DNA of 64,000 bases from Aldrovandia affinis (lineage: Eukaryota > Chordata > Actinopteri > Notacanthiformes > Halosauridae), in assembly GCA_029706075.1 (NCBI GenBank), contig JAINUG010000087.1:2768501-2832500 (forward strand), given 5' to 3'. The position numbers were made by a program, and so were the translations under genes. The notes under the pieces were generated by a model. The model was not told the origin of the DNA, did not search any database, and saw only the letters and a list, made by a program, of their open reading frames with translations. This document shows, in pieces, positions 34,343-45,482 of this stretch (the first letter of the stretch is position 1; every line of letters begins with the position of its first letter).

Positions 34343-35180
34343 GTCTAGGCTGACCCCACTGTGGCTGAGCCAGTGTCCCAGGTCAGTTCAGAGACAATTC
34401 TCCTTGTTTAGCTTCAGTCCAGAAGCCTGGATGACCTGGAACACCTCTGCTAGCCTGTGGTCGTGCTCCTCTTGGGTGCAGCCGTGGACCACAATGTCGT
34501 CCATAAAACAGCAAGCATCCTCCAGGTCATGCTCTGACATTTTCTTTTGGAAGGTCTTGGGAGTGCTGCTTATTCCAAACGGAAGGTGGCGGAAGCATTT
34601 GAACGGTGTTATAAAGGTTGTTAGCTTCATGCTTGCATCATCCAATGGTATCTGCCAGAACCCACTGGCAGCATCCAAGCTGGAAAACAGCTTTGTCCCT
34701 GTTAAGGTTGGCAGAATGTACTTCTCACGCACCACAGCCTCAGTTAGCCATTTAGGGCGAGACAGATCCTGATGTCGCCGTTTTGCTTGGCGACCGGTAC
34801 CATCGGCGCACAACAGGGAACAGGCTAGGATATTTCCTCAATTGCACCAAGCTGTTCCATCCTATCCAGTTCTCGCTTGACTTTTTAGGAATGGAATTGG
34901 CACTCTCCTGGTCACATTGACACTGTGTGGCCCTGCTGTGCTTTTGAGCACTATTTTTCACTGGTTCACACTTCAATAGTCCGATAGAACCAAACATGTT
35001 CTCTCTCACTTCATCAATTCTCTTGATCAGTCCCATTTCAACGGTTGCACTGCGTCCCAAGAGGTTGTCTCCCATAGCTCCTTTGAGCACATGCATATAA
35101 ATCTGGAATGTCTTATTCTTCACACGGGCCTTTGTTTTTAGATTGACCTGCCATCTCCCTGATTTCTTTGGTGAAAACAA
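34343..35180 (-). pseudogene. Ty3/Gypsy pol relic: protease end and reverse transcriptase
   Basis: On the minus strand the run begins with a protease-to-RT linker (FGSIGLLKCEPVKNS) near 34960-35000. After frame changes it continues through ILPTLTGTKLFSSLDAASG, FWQIPLDDASMKLTTFITPF, LPFGISSTPKTFQKKM and the active-site box CFMDDIVVHG. The YxDD motif is present as FMDD. It ends at GLKLNKENCL, where the MITE interrupts it. Intact relatives encode an enzyme that copies retrotransposon RNA in cytoplasmic particles. No LTRs were identified on either side, so the element is also truncated. Confidence 0.9.
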
Positions 35181-35184
35181 GCAC

Positions 35185-35395
35185 GCTCATATATGATGTT
35201 TCTCCGCAGGATGAAGTGCTTGTCAAACTTCTCAATCATGATTTTGAAATGATATTGGTCATTGTTCATCCTCTCCCTCAAGCACAAATTATTTGAACAA
35301 ATCGGCGAACTAACCTGCACATCGCTTCTTGCGCTAGGTCCTGTAGCACATGAAACGCTGTTTCCTCCGGCCGCTCACATCGTATAAAATTTTCC
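35185..35395 (-). pseudogene. Ty3/Gypsy gag fragment
   Basis: The minus-strand segment FDKHFILRRNIIYERACFHQ followed by RNQ resembles the capsid part of Gypsy gag (F..YF.P..N.IYERA.F..R.Q). It lies just upstream of the protease end, so most of gag plus the nucleocapsid has been deleted between gag and pol. Confidence 0.75.
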
Positions 35396-36240
35396 ATTAT
35401 TTCAAAACATACTTCTTAGCCTGCAATAACTACATTTTTATCATTTCTCAATATTACAATATGTTTTATAGCACATTTACTACATGCTTATCACCAGTTT
35501 ATAGCTATTTTTGAAAGTAGTAATAAATGAACAGCACAGTATTTTATATGCTTCTAAAGTATATGCTTATTTCCTATGGAGAGATTATTATTTCCACAGA
35601 GAGCAGTACACAGCCTAGAGTTGACCTCTTCAATACTAAGCTTGGTTGAGCCATTTTAATCCAAGGAGTGTCATAAAGAGGATTGCAACAGCAGTTTCCC
35701 CATGTCAAAATTTGAACCGTGTCCCAGAATTATCTGCCATTCTGTGCTTCTGGTTTGTATCCATATGGAGGCACCCTGCCTGTGAATATCAATAGTAATG
35801 TCTGTTTCATCACTCAGCTATACACGTTAGGACTAGTACAGTAGTTCTGCAATAACATGGGGGTCTACATCACATCCCCAGTGCACATTCTCTTACATGC
35901 ATTAATGATGAAAACCACAAATGTCCTCCATGGTGTACTTGTACATGTATACCAGCTGCTGCACAGTGGAGAGTGATGTGATATATGCAATAGAGTTAAA
36001 GTGATCTTTCATGCTGCCTGGGGACAAAATTCCAAGCATAATTTCTTCTTCCTTCTGTGGTGATATAGCCTTCTCTTTTGGTCATGGGCATACCCATTCT
36101 GTTTTGGGCTTTTTCTTGGAAACATGACAGGCGTGTTTCATAACAGTAGCTTGTGTGTATTAGCTTGGTGGGCCTCACATCATGGCCATATATAGACTCA
36201 GAAGAAACTGAAGAAAGTTTGGGCTGAAATGGAAATAGCT
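35396..36240. other. Intronic DNA, no gene seen
   Basis: AT-rich stretch with no recognised family. Confidence 0.35.
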
Positions 36241-36242
36241 TT

Positions 36243-36408
36243 CGGTGTGAGGGTGAGAGGCAGACTCATAGAGTGAGGGTGAGGGACAGATTCATAGAGT
36301 GAGGGTGAGGACAGACTCATTGAGGAGGGTGAGAGGCAGACTCATAGAGTGAGGGTGAGGGACAGATTCATAGAGTGAGGGTGAGGGACAGATTCATAGA
36401 GAGTGAGC
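36243..36408. repeat. 26-bp minisatellite, about 6 copies
   Basis: Units read TAGAGTGAGGGTGAGGGACA plus GATTCA, alternating with a GAGGCAGACTCA variant. It abuts the L2 fragment on its right. Confidence 0.88.
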
Positions 36409-36414
36409 GATAGG

Positions 36415-36510
36415 CAGTGGTGATGACAATTAGCTAGATGTACAGAGTTCAGTGGTAGTGGAGTCTGAAAAGGTGGGTTTTGAGTCTCTTGCGGAAGATC
36501 GCACTGCTAG
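36415..36510 (-). mobile_element. L2 LINE 3' fragment, minus strand
   Basis: The reverse complement contains gagactcaaaacccacctttt and cagactccactaccactgaa, identical to the end of the L2 ORF at 29972-30020. About 95 bp only. Confidence 0.85.
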
Positions 36511-36691
36511 ACTCTCTGCTCGATTAATGCCATTTTCCAATTATCATGGAAATATTTTGTAATATATTGTATATTTACAATAGAGAAATATGAGAAACCT
36601 GCCATTCTCTGCCATGCTAAGTCCTGAACTTGTACAGATCAGGACACCAGAGACCTGGCCTGCAAGACAGCCAGTAAACGGCAAGCTTTAA

Positions 36692-38203
36692 CCCCCTGAG
36701 GTCGGCTGGATCGGCGCCGATCCAAGCAGCAATACAAGTATATTACTATTTCTAACTTCGCGATATTTTATCATACACACGCGGCAAAAACATTGACAGA
36801 AACCTTAGAATCGCGACTTTCCGATTTGAGCACTGGCAAATCAAATGGGATTTTTAAATTAGGTTAATTAGACCAAAAGTAAACCTTGCCTTTTACTCTT
36901 TTTTACCTGGTAGTAACGCCCCCTTCTATTGACATGGTAACTAGGGGCGAGTTTAGGCGAGGTGTGTGGGGAGGGGCGTGGGGCCATGTGTGAAAACGCC
37001 GCGAAAAACACATAAACTGTCCCGACAATTTGAAGCAAGATTTTATACAGACATACAATTTTATTCAAGATGGAAAGATTTTCTGCGCTGCAGTGTTTGA
37101 GAGTATTGATGAAAAGCGACGAAGACAATAACTGACGAAGAGTAAGTAACTATATTTGATTTGCCATGTTATCAAATACTCGTATATATATTCAATATAT
37201 GAATTCGCGTCTTGTGACTACATATTCCGCGTGTTGCAACGTAACAAATTGCAATATGCACACAAGATCTATGGAAGAATACTTTTCAAACAGCCTAAAA
37301 TGTTATTTATTTCGCTTGTTTTCAAATACTCGTGAAAAAATATATGAATTCGCGTCTTGTGACGCCAAACATATTCCGCGTGTTAGTAACTTAATCTAAA
37401 TCCCTAACGTTAGTAGATTAGTTGGTTAGTTCTATACACATCTACCTAATATATACAAAATGCAATCTAGAAAGTAAGAAGGAAGAAAAACGAGATAATA
37501 AGCGAAGGCGGAAAACCCCGAAAAGTATAAACTCCCGAAGTGCATGACAAGACAAGGTGTGGATCTCGAAATAAACGGAACAAGGACAGACAGGGAGCAG
37601 AACGTGACAGAACAGGGAAAATGCAATACTGGATAAAGAATAATGAATAAGGACTGAATGAAAAATAAACAAAGGCCAAAAAACAACAGAACAGGAACTC
37701 AGAATATAACACTGATGGCCCAGTGAGATGGCCCATCTGACAGTTCTTAGAGGTGTGGACAATGAATAATGAATATTCAGGTATTTAGCATTTAGCCCTC
37801 CCACAGCCTGAAATAAATGTGACCAGTTCTGATAAAAACAGGTTTTTAGCTATTTAGATCTCAGATGTGCTAAACTGTTTTCACACCCTTACATAACCAA
37901 GACCTTGATGAACAAACGCACATTGGCAAAACAATTCGTCACTATAGTTTAGTGTGTGCTTTCACAACTTTTGTGACAGCAGAAAATTTACTATTTTTAA
38001 CTTGTGTGTTTGTAGATCTATTTACAAGCTGCATATGATACTGACCAAACTATTGATGGCATACAAATGTAGCTGTGATTGTCCTTCAAATAAAAATATC
38101 AAACACGTTGGAGTAAGTGTGTGTTAAATTGATGAAATTGAGATAAATATCAGACCATGCCAAAATCAAAAACATCTGAAAGCTTAGCACGGACCTCAGA
38201 GGG
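36692..38203 (+). mobile_element. piggyBac-like element, 1.5 kb, TTAA ends
   Basis: The element is flanked by TTAA at 36688-36691 and 38204-38207. The ends read CCCCCTGAGGTC and, inverted, CCCTCTGAGGTC. TTAA target and CCC-starting ends with GAGGTC are features of piggyBac elements. A short start, MERFSALQCLRVLMKSDEDN, lies at about 37070-37130 and could be the N-terminus of a lost transposase. Otherwise no enzyme is readable. A direct repeat of about 70 bp (ATGAATTCGCGTCTTGTGAC, at about 37198 and 37343) lies inside. Confidence 0.82.
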
Positions 38204-38233
38204 TTAAGTGTCTTTGCTTTTCATTCATCATTC

Positions 38234-38278
38234 AAGGGGGTTGTACAACTTTCAATGGTTAAGTTGTACAACCCCCTT
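38234..38278. repeat. Perfect 18-bp hairpin
   Basis: AAGGGGGTTGTACAACTT and its exact reverse complement are separated by 9 bases. It lies 27 bp right of the piggyBac-like element. Each arm itself contains the palindrome AGTTGTACAACT or its core. Confidence 0.8.
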
Positions 38279-39390
38279 CCTCAGCAGCCATTTTACTGAG
38301 AGGAGGACAGCATGCAGTTCAGCAAAGACAAAGACTGAGATATTAGACAGACAGCTACCCCAAATCCAAAAAGGACAAAAATATTGTGCCTTATTGTTCA
38401 TTTGAGCTCATGGGATACTCTTGTTTTTGGGGGGGGGTTTTGCTGGCTTTTACCTATTCACTTTAAATGGCTTATATAAATAACACAGGTTTTATTTGAG
38501 AAACATCAGGGTTATTGCACAAACAGCCGCTGACAGATATGTCCTCCTTCACTCCTAATGGATCTCTTTGCTTTTCCTAATGGATCTTCTTTGCTTTTTC
38601 TGGGAATTGGCAGTGGTAACGTGGGCCGAAATTGTGAAGCCCCAATGATAAATCGTGACGCATGAGAATAGGCTGCTAACACACTGTGATGCTGCACGAC
38701 ACAATGGACGGCCTCCGTTCATTTGCCCCTTTTCTATATCACCGGCATCTTATAACTGTTGTGCCGTATTCAGAGCCTAATTCGGCAAACATTTAAACGC
38801 GGCGTTATTCACCACTAGCATGACTCACCGCAGTCTGGCTGCAGATGGGCGGAGGGCCCCTGGAACATTATCAGATCTAGATTCCAAGGAGGATGACGGA
38901 GGGAGAGACGCTTTAGATCTCTCTGTAGTTTTTCTCAGAAAATCTGATAGGTACCCTGATAGGTGTTTTCACATACCCCGATATTTCACTTGCAAACAGC
39001 TCTGTTCCTCCCATCACAACCAATAAAGCGCTGAGGTGTGGGTGGAATCTAACATGAGAACTGTCTTTTTGCTTTTCATGTAGGCAGTCTGTTCTCCTTT
39101 AGAGAAGTGAGTAACTCGCAAAAGCCTTGCAAAATCAATGAACATTTTATACCGGGTCTTTTTTGGTTAGAGTGCGGCTCGGGGTGGAAGAGAGAAAGAA
39201 GTGTGTCATTTTTGGGCGGGGCCGTTTGCTTGGGCCCCAAAGTGGATTTTGAGCAGATTCTTTCCTCACCGCTGTTCACCCCCTACCTGCAGGGCCTCTG
39301 TTCACGCTGCCACCCCTCAGCGGCGTTGTGAACACGAGGGCCCTCGAGAAGGGGCTGGGGGGGACGGCATGCCGGGATTCACACACATCC
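38279..39390. other. Intronic DNA, no gene seen
   Basis: Includes a G-run near 38430. Frames at 39107-39331 and nearby have no family resemblance. Confidence 0.35.
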
Positions 39391-39394
39391 CCTG

Positions 39395-39905
39395 CGCTTT
39401 CTCAGAACCTACTGAAAACACAAACACACACAGACACACACACACACACTTACCCGACAGTTTCTCAGAACCTACTGAAAAACACAAACACACACAGACA
39501 CACACACACACATGCCCACACATCCCCTACAGTTTCTCAGAACCTACTGAGAAACACGCACACTCACACACACCCGCACACACACATACCCGACAGTTTC
39601 TCAGAACCTACTGAAAAACACACACACACACATACACACACACACACACGTGCACACATCCATCAAACAAACGACACAAACATCCTCTGCAGTTTCTCAG
39701 AGCCTACTGAGAAACACATGCACACACATATACACACGCATGCATACACACGCACACACACACACACACACGTGCACACATGTACACAGACACAAACATC
39801 CTCTAGTTTCTCAGAGCCTACTGAGAAACACATGCACATAAACACATGCACACACATATACACATGCATGCATACACAACACACACACACACACGCACGC
39901 ACGCA
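39395..39905. repeat. Composite repeat: TTTCTCAGAACCTACTGAAA units with CA tracts
   Basis: Six copies of tttctcagaacctactgaaa (later form tttctcagagcctactgaga) alternate with CA-rich tracts of 40-90 bp. The core is conserved while the CA tracts vary. It ends in a CACG run near 39893-39913. Confidence 0.93.
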
Positions 39906-39913
39906 CGCACGCA

Positions 39914-40840
39914 CTGAGCATTGAGCAACTTCCCTAAACAGCATATGCCTGCCACAGCCACACATGCCCCAGGCATGGCCTGCATGCTGATCTCTTTCCA
40001 AGATGCCTCATGGTTGACATCCTTACATAAGGACAGGATATTTACATAATTTATTATAATAAAATAGCGGGAACTACAAAGGTACCTGCCACGAATGAAA
40101 CAGAAACCTGCAAGCACTGCTGCGTCAGGGCTGAGGTAAGACACACCAGTGCACTAAGTTACATCAGGCTTGTCTTTAGCCCATGTGACTGCGTTTATCA
40201 CATTTGCCACCAGATCTAACTCTTGACTTTCTTCCGTGAGAGGGAAACAGATTTCGGCCCCTGATTTCAGCCTGGCGTGGCACGCTCACGGTGACAGCGT
40301 GGCCAATACGTGCAGCCTCAAAGAAACCGTCGGAGCACTTCTCCAGTGTCGTATAAGCGTTAGCCTTAATCAGCACACCCTGCCGGCTCTCCGTAGTCAT
40401 GCTGTCTCTGAAAAGAAATATGCCTTCAAAAGAAATATGCCTTCCCAGCTATGTTATACAACAGCATGAGTAACTACCACAACAGACAATAATGTACGGA
40501 ACCTCATTTATTCAGCCAAAAAGGAAAATGGGCTGTCCCATGAATGCGCTCGGCTCCATTTCAATAAGCGGGTGCGGTGCCGTCAGTCAGGAAACAGGTG
40601 ACTTTGCACGGCTGGTACAAGGTGGACATTGTGACGATGCGCCCAAAGCATACTGACTGCATAATCACATTAGCGCCTTTATTTTATTTTTTAAGGTTCG
40701 CCCTTTCTGGCCGTATCCTTCAAACATCCCACGCATTTGGGGGCGTACATAGACGGAAAAAACGAAAAGAAGAAGATTGATTGTCCGCAGAAATTCCGTA
40801 AGCCTTTTCGAGAAAAAAGGCAGATCCTCTGCAAAGTTTT
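39914..40840. other. Intronic DNA, no gene seen
   Basis: No gene or repeat family recognised. Confidence 0.3.
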
Positions 40841-40849
40841 CTCCTCTCT

Positions 40850-41280
40850 TCTCCTCAGACAGGATATTAATAGTCCCACTTGCGGCCCCCCGCCAACGCC
40901 CTCCAGGGGGCTTTCAGACCGGTCATTTAATTGAGCTGCTCAGACATGCGGTGGATGTCGATTAATTACAGAGTCTCTTTGCTGTCAGTTAAAGGTAGGC
41001 CTCATACCGACGCGTATCCACCCGTTCAGAGCGCTGCCACTCACCCGCTCCCTCCACCCGCCTACCGCACGTTATTTTCTCCTCTGGGAGCCAATCCGCT
41101 CGCAGCCTCTCGGCTAATCAGCAGGCCCTGATTGATGGCAGAAGATTGCATTTCCACCCATCAGACTATTTCAGGGGGGTCTCCGCATGTCTCTCGCCTG
41201 CCGTTGATAAGAGCGAGCGCCGAGCGCTGAGCGTGACGGGGCCCACGGGCGAGCGGGAGGTATCTTCATCTATTTAAAGG
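40850..41280. promoter_or_regulatory. Candidate conserved noncoding block with HOX/PBX/MEIS-like sites
   Basis: TGATTGATGG at 41129-41138 fits a PBX-HOX site, GCTGTCAG near 40981 fits a MEIS core, and GATTAATTA lies near 40959. The block is GC-rich and non-repetitive in an otherwise repeat-rich intron. Function is inference. Confidence 0.2.
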
Positions 41281-44200
41281 GATGCTCACGCCCGCCGCAG
41301 ATGTCTGCACGCCCTTTTTGATATCTTTCGCGGCGAGACGGCAGGCCTTTCTTTTCCATCGTCTCGTTGATGTTGTTCAGAAGTTGCTGGCAGCCGAGGT
41401 TCCAGAGAGTCCTGACTTCATATATCTGGGTCTTTCATGCTGTCTCTCGTCAGGTTTCTTCGCGAGAGTGCTTTTTTAACTGAAATTTGTATATTTTCAT
41501 GTTTCGTGTGATGGCATCTGTTCAGTGGCACAGAGGTTTAGAAAGGGGGTGTTTAAAGGGAAAATTTGCCGCACTTAGCTCAACCTGTATTTTGTGAACA
41601 TCTCGCAGACATGATGTACAATCGCTTTGCAATAAATGATGTGAGCTCGAGGCAAGGGAAGCGCAAAAATGCTGGCATACGCTCTTTAGAGATAGGAACA
41701 TCATATTGACATGCCAAAATACCTGCGCGTGTATGGATGATTGACTGATTTTGAAATCATGAAGATAACTAGAGGCCGCAGGCAACCTCTGAGGGTTCCA
41801 AGCCCTGTCAAACAAGAAAAACTTCCCAAAAAGCACTTCTTCTGACTCGACGATTCAAAAGGACCTTGCACTTAAAGTGTGCTTGCCGAGTTTCGAGTGT
41901 ACAAGAGCGGCACTCGGTGAGAAACAGCCGTCCACCACATTAGTGTGTGTTCGCTGAACGCAACATGGCCGCCACGACGGGAAAGCTTGACGTGACGTAT
42001 CCCTAGGAGGTAACATTTTGAACCTCTTTGACAAGTTTGAAGGTCACGCGAACGTAAAACGATTGCTTGCACGTTGCAATGATCACCCGGACCTGCCGAG
42101 TCAACCTTCACAACATCGGGAGAATCCACCCTTCCCTCACCCAAGAGGCCACACAGCTACCGGTTCAGGCTTTGGTAGGTCTGGGCCATTGTAACGCTTT
42201 GCTGGCTGGCTTAGCGGCCTGGCTTAGATGGCTGTTGAATCATGTGACCTGCCGTGTTTTGTGTGAACACCTTCGCAAAGTTTGAAGCTTATTCAAGCAT
42301 CGGATCAGGCCAATAATTGCATAAAATGTTTAATGGCGAACATTAGAGGGCATGGCCACCAAACCGTATGCACTATTCCTTCACAATTATTGTAGGCCTA
42401 TATGTTTCCGCACAGCACATACGGTTTCAGGGATCATTATGTGTCCGGAAGGGGGGGGGGGGCGGGGTGGTTGTTTAAACTCAGGAGATAATGATTGGTT
42501 TGTCTCCAGGTCAGGAGCAGGTCATTCAGGGTTGCAGCCGAGGCTGAGTCATTCCCTGGTAAAATCTCTCTCTGTCAAGCGATCTGCCTTGCAACACTGC
42601 ACCTCTGTATTGGCATTCCTGGATGCATTATGGGCCATTATGTCCATTAATGTAGCTGGAGGTCTGCAGGCACAACTGAAGCTGAGTACACTGGTCCAGA
42701 CGGGTAAGCAGCTGGAGATCTACAGGATATAGTGGCGTAATGAACTCAGGAACAAATAGCCAATACTCACTTTATTATTGCATTGTCTTGTGGTTCTTAT
42801 GCACCTCCTTTTGGTTCCTGTGCACTTCTCTTCAGAGATGTACTGTGCATGCACTAAGCAGGAAGGAAGTGGCATACTGCTCATCACCCACAATCCACTG
42901 CAACCGCTCTGTAAGCTGAGGCAGGGCCACTGCGGTATCACGGTCATACTTACCGCTATGGTTGGGGAGGGGGGGGAGGGGGCTGCTCAGAGAGTACAGA
43001 ACTTGTTAAAGCCATATATGGAGTCTGCTGTGGTTTGTGGCCTCGCATTGTTCATCTCTCCAGGTTCAGCACACATTTTTTGTTAACACTTTTTTGTTAA
43101 CAAATTTGTGGTGGGAGCTCCTGTCAGATTTCAGTGACTCTCTTGTGACACAATCAAAAGTGATTGGTGCTCCTCCTTTTATGGGCGTTGTAGGCATCCG
43201 TAAACCACCCTCTCCGATCCCTACATTTGCAAACAGCATGGAAGCCGGTACCAGGAGAGGAGCAGTGGCATACACCACAGGTGTCTGAGCTCAGCATTCT
43301 ACCAGGAGAGGAGATGTTTGATCTCTGTATTTCTGCACTGGGTGAATCAGGACCAGGGGCGTAAAAGCAATTAATCAGAGGCCAGTTATCAGTCACTCAT
43401 GACGCAAGGCAGCATCATCGTCCGCTCCTGCTGGAGATTCAGCAGCACCCCGGGGGCCTCTTTTGTTAGCTAAAGTGATATTTATTCGTAGAAAAATATG
43501 TTTTCCCGCTTAAGCCTACGTCAGGGGATTGATTCATCGCACGAAACGCTCAAGATCAGCGCTGAACCTCACATTGAGAGGCAGGTTTTGGTTGTCGTTC
43601 TTGTGCCTCAGTGAGCCAGCAGGGTCATTCTATTCCATACTGGCTTTTGTTCCACTTCTTAATTCATTAGGTTTGATGGAGGCTTGAGCTATACATTCAA
43701 TACTGATCTCTGTCACACACTTCCACATTTAATCCACTGCAAATTCTTTGTGAAGAGGAAAAGGGGCGTGTTTGCACTAAGGCAAAGATAAAGTCAAATT
43801 GTTCACTCTACACATTTGCGTTAATATCTGCTGCTTAAGCAAATCTGGGGCGGCCGTCTCAAGCTTAATTAGCTATTCAATTCATATATTCTTCCCCGCT
43901 ATGAACAAGTAATTATTCTTAATTAAAAAGGGTGAGTTCTTGCCTGCACTACTAATCGCTTCATGGTGCTCAAATGAATTGAGGTAGCTTACAGAAACAC
44001 CTTTGCATGTGTCCTTCTTTAAGAACACACTTACAAAGACCCATATTATGACATCGCCGACAAATGTCAGCAATTATTTTCTGTGAGTAGTTTATCACGT
44101 AGCCATTGTCCATAACACATAACTAACAGCAGGCGCTTAAGAAGTCGCTGGCTGGTCCGAGTCGGGCCTGCTTAATTGAGAGCGTGGGGCGTGCACGCCG

Positions 44201-45405
44201 TGACCCGGGGCGACCTTCTCGTATCAGGCTCCCCGCATGGATCTCCGTGGGCGGGATTCTTGGAAAGAACATCGCAGGAGATGAAAGAGCTTCTCCTCCC
44301 ACTCGGTACGCTCCGTCTATCAGCGAGCGCAGCTTGCCACGACGCTCCGAAAACTGCAGCGGATCACCCGGCCATGCCAGCGCTAACCCAGCCACCCAGT
44401 CGAGTGCCGCTCCTTTTTCTTTCTTTTTCCCTTCTTCATTTCTCCCCCCCCTGTAGAATTTTGCACGTTTCGGTGGTTGGGAAAGTGAAGCCGATTTGCG
44501 CCAGTGGCCGTCGTCTCCCGACGGGTCTCTTTTGTCCCACGGGGGACTGATGTCACTGTCTTTGGAAGGACTCGGGAGTTGAAACTGCAGCCAGCGCTTT
44601 GACTGAAAAAGATTCATCTGCATTCCGCATTCATTCGAACCCTTCTCTTCGCCGGCCCAGGGATACACAAACAAGCACTTCAAAAGCTCATTTATTTTGG
44701 CCGCTTGTGAGTTTAGTCTCTGAAACCACTGCAAATGTACATTCCACACTTAGACGGTGTTTGTAGATCGGGCTGTTTATTTATCCATCCGTGTATTCGT
44801 TTTGTTTTGTTCCCCCGGCAGTTGTGGTGGCCAAAGCATAATTGACAGGGTCGCATTGATTAGACAATGCTTGCCGCATTAAATGAGGTCATTGTCAAGC
44901 GCTGCTGTCCACCGCAACAGAACATATCTGACGTGCCCCTCGAGGAGAGATCCTCTTTGAGAGGAGGGGTTTTAGGAAAGTCCATCAGAAAGGGAGACGA
45001 CTGAGTTCTCCGTTCTCCTGCACGCACGGCTCCAAACACACAGGGGAGGAGAATCTTTGTCATTTTTCCAATTTTATGAGGTTTCGTGGTCAGCATTGTT
45101 CTGCATTGACCAACTGTCCCAGCACACTTGCTTTGGTACATAAGTGCTGCATCAAGTGCTGCAGTGATTCTTTATTGGAAAACTTCCTGTAATTTGTGCT
45201 GCACAGAGGTATCTGCACCGCAGACCGAGCTGAAGCCTTCACTTACCTCAATAGACACTCTTCTGCTCTGGGCTCTGGGATGCGCTGCTCCCTGAGATGG
45301 CACTGTGTGCGTACGGTACAGCGGGTACACGTTTGCGATTCTGCGTTGGAGGTGTTGTCTCTCTGTGCACAGATATAAGACCTGTGACTCTCTCTCGTCC
45401 TGCAG
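41281..45405. other. Intronic DNA upstream of the second ADAM exon
   Basis: G-runs occur near 42449 and 42965. A CpG-rich stretch at 44160-44560 carries overlapping frames on both strands (208 codons on the minus strand), but none resembles a known family. No repeats paired. Confidence 0.35.
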
Positions 45406-45482
45406 GCGCCGTTCCCGGAGAGAGGGGAGATCACGCTGACCGCGGAGGGCAGGGAGCTGCTGCTGCTCGTGGAGCGCAATCG
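45406..45482 (+). CDS. adam33: ADAM metalloprotease prodomain exon (next exon of the same gene)
   Basis: A 77-nt internal exon. The acceptor is a strong pyrimidine tract ending in cgtcctgcag and the donor is a consensus gtaagt at 45483. It starts on a codon boundary, which matches the phase-0 end of the 18595 exon, and encodes 25 codons plus two bases of the next. The peptide includes ITLTAEGRELLLLVERN. This matches the prodomain strand shared by ADAM19, ADAM33 and ADAM12, which reads roughly AEG.EL.L.LE(K/R)N just before the conserved TETHY segment. That TETHY segment was not found downstream, so the next exon probably lies beyond 64000. A stop-free frame does not extend past the splice sites, as expected for a true exon. 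The intron between the two exons is 26,731 bp and full of repeats. Confidence 0.7.

Larger units (their letters stand above)
18675..45405 (+). other. Predicted 26.7 kb intron of the ADAM-type gene
   Basis: The stretch between the two predicted prodomain exons runs from a gtcaga donor to a tgcag acceptor and is phase 0. It holds SINEs, an L2 fragment, a Gypsy relic, a piggyBac-like element, a foldback MITE and minisatellites, but no other exon I can recognise. Its extent depends on no extra exon lying between the two, which homology supports because the two peptides are adjacent in known ADAM prodomains. Confidence 0.55.

Noticed and set aside
39328-39924. 198-codon frame rich in THTHT
   Set aside because: It follows the composite CA repeat and has no conserved domain.
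44123-44749. 208-codon minus-strand frame overlapping a 124-codon plus-strand frame in CpG-rich DNA
   Set aside because: No family resemblance, no splice or promoter evidence, and opposite frames are equally open, as expected for GC-rich DNA lacking stops.
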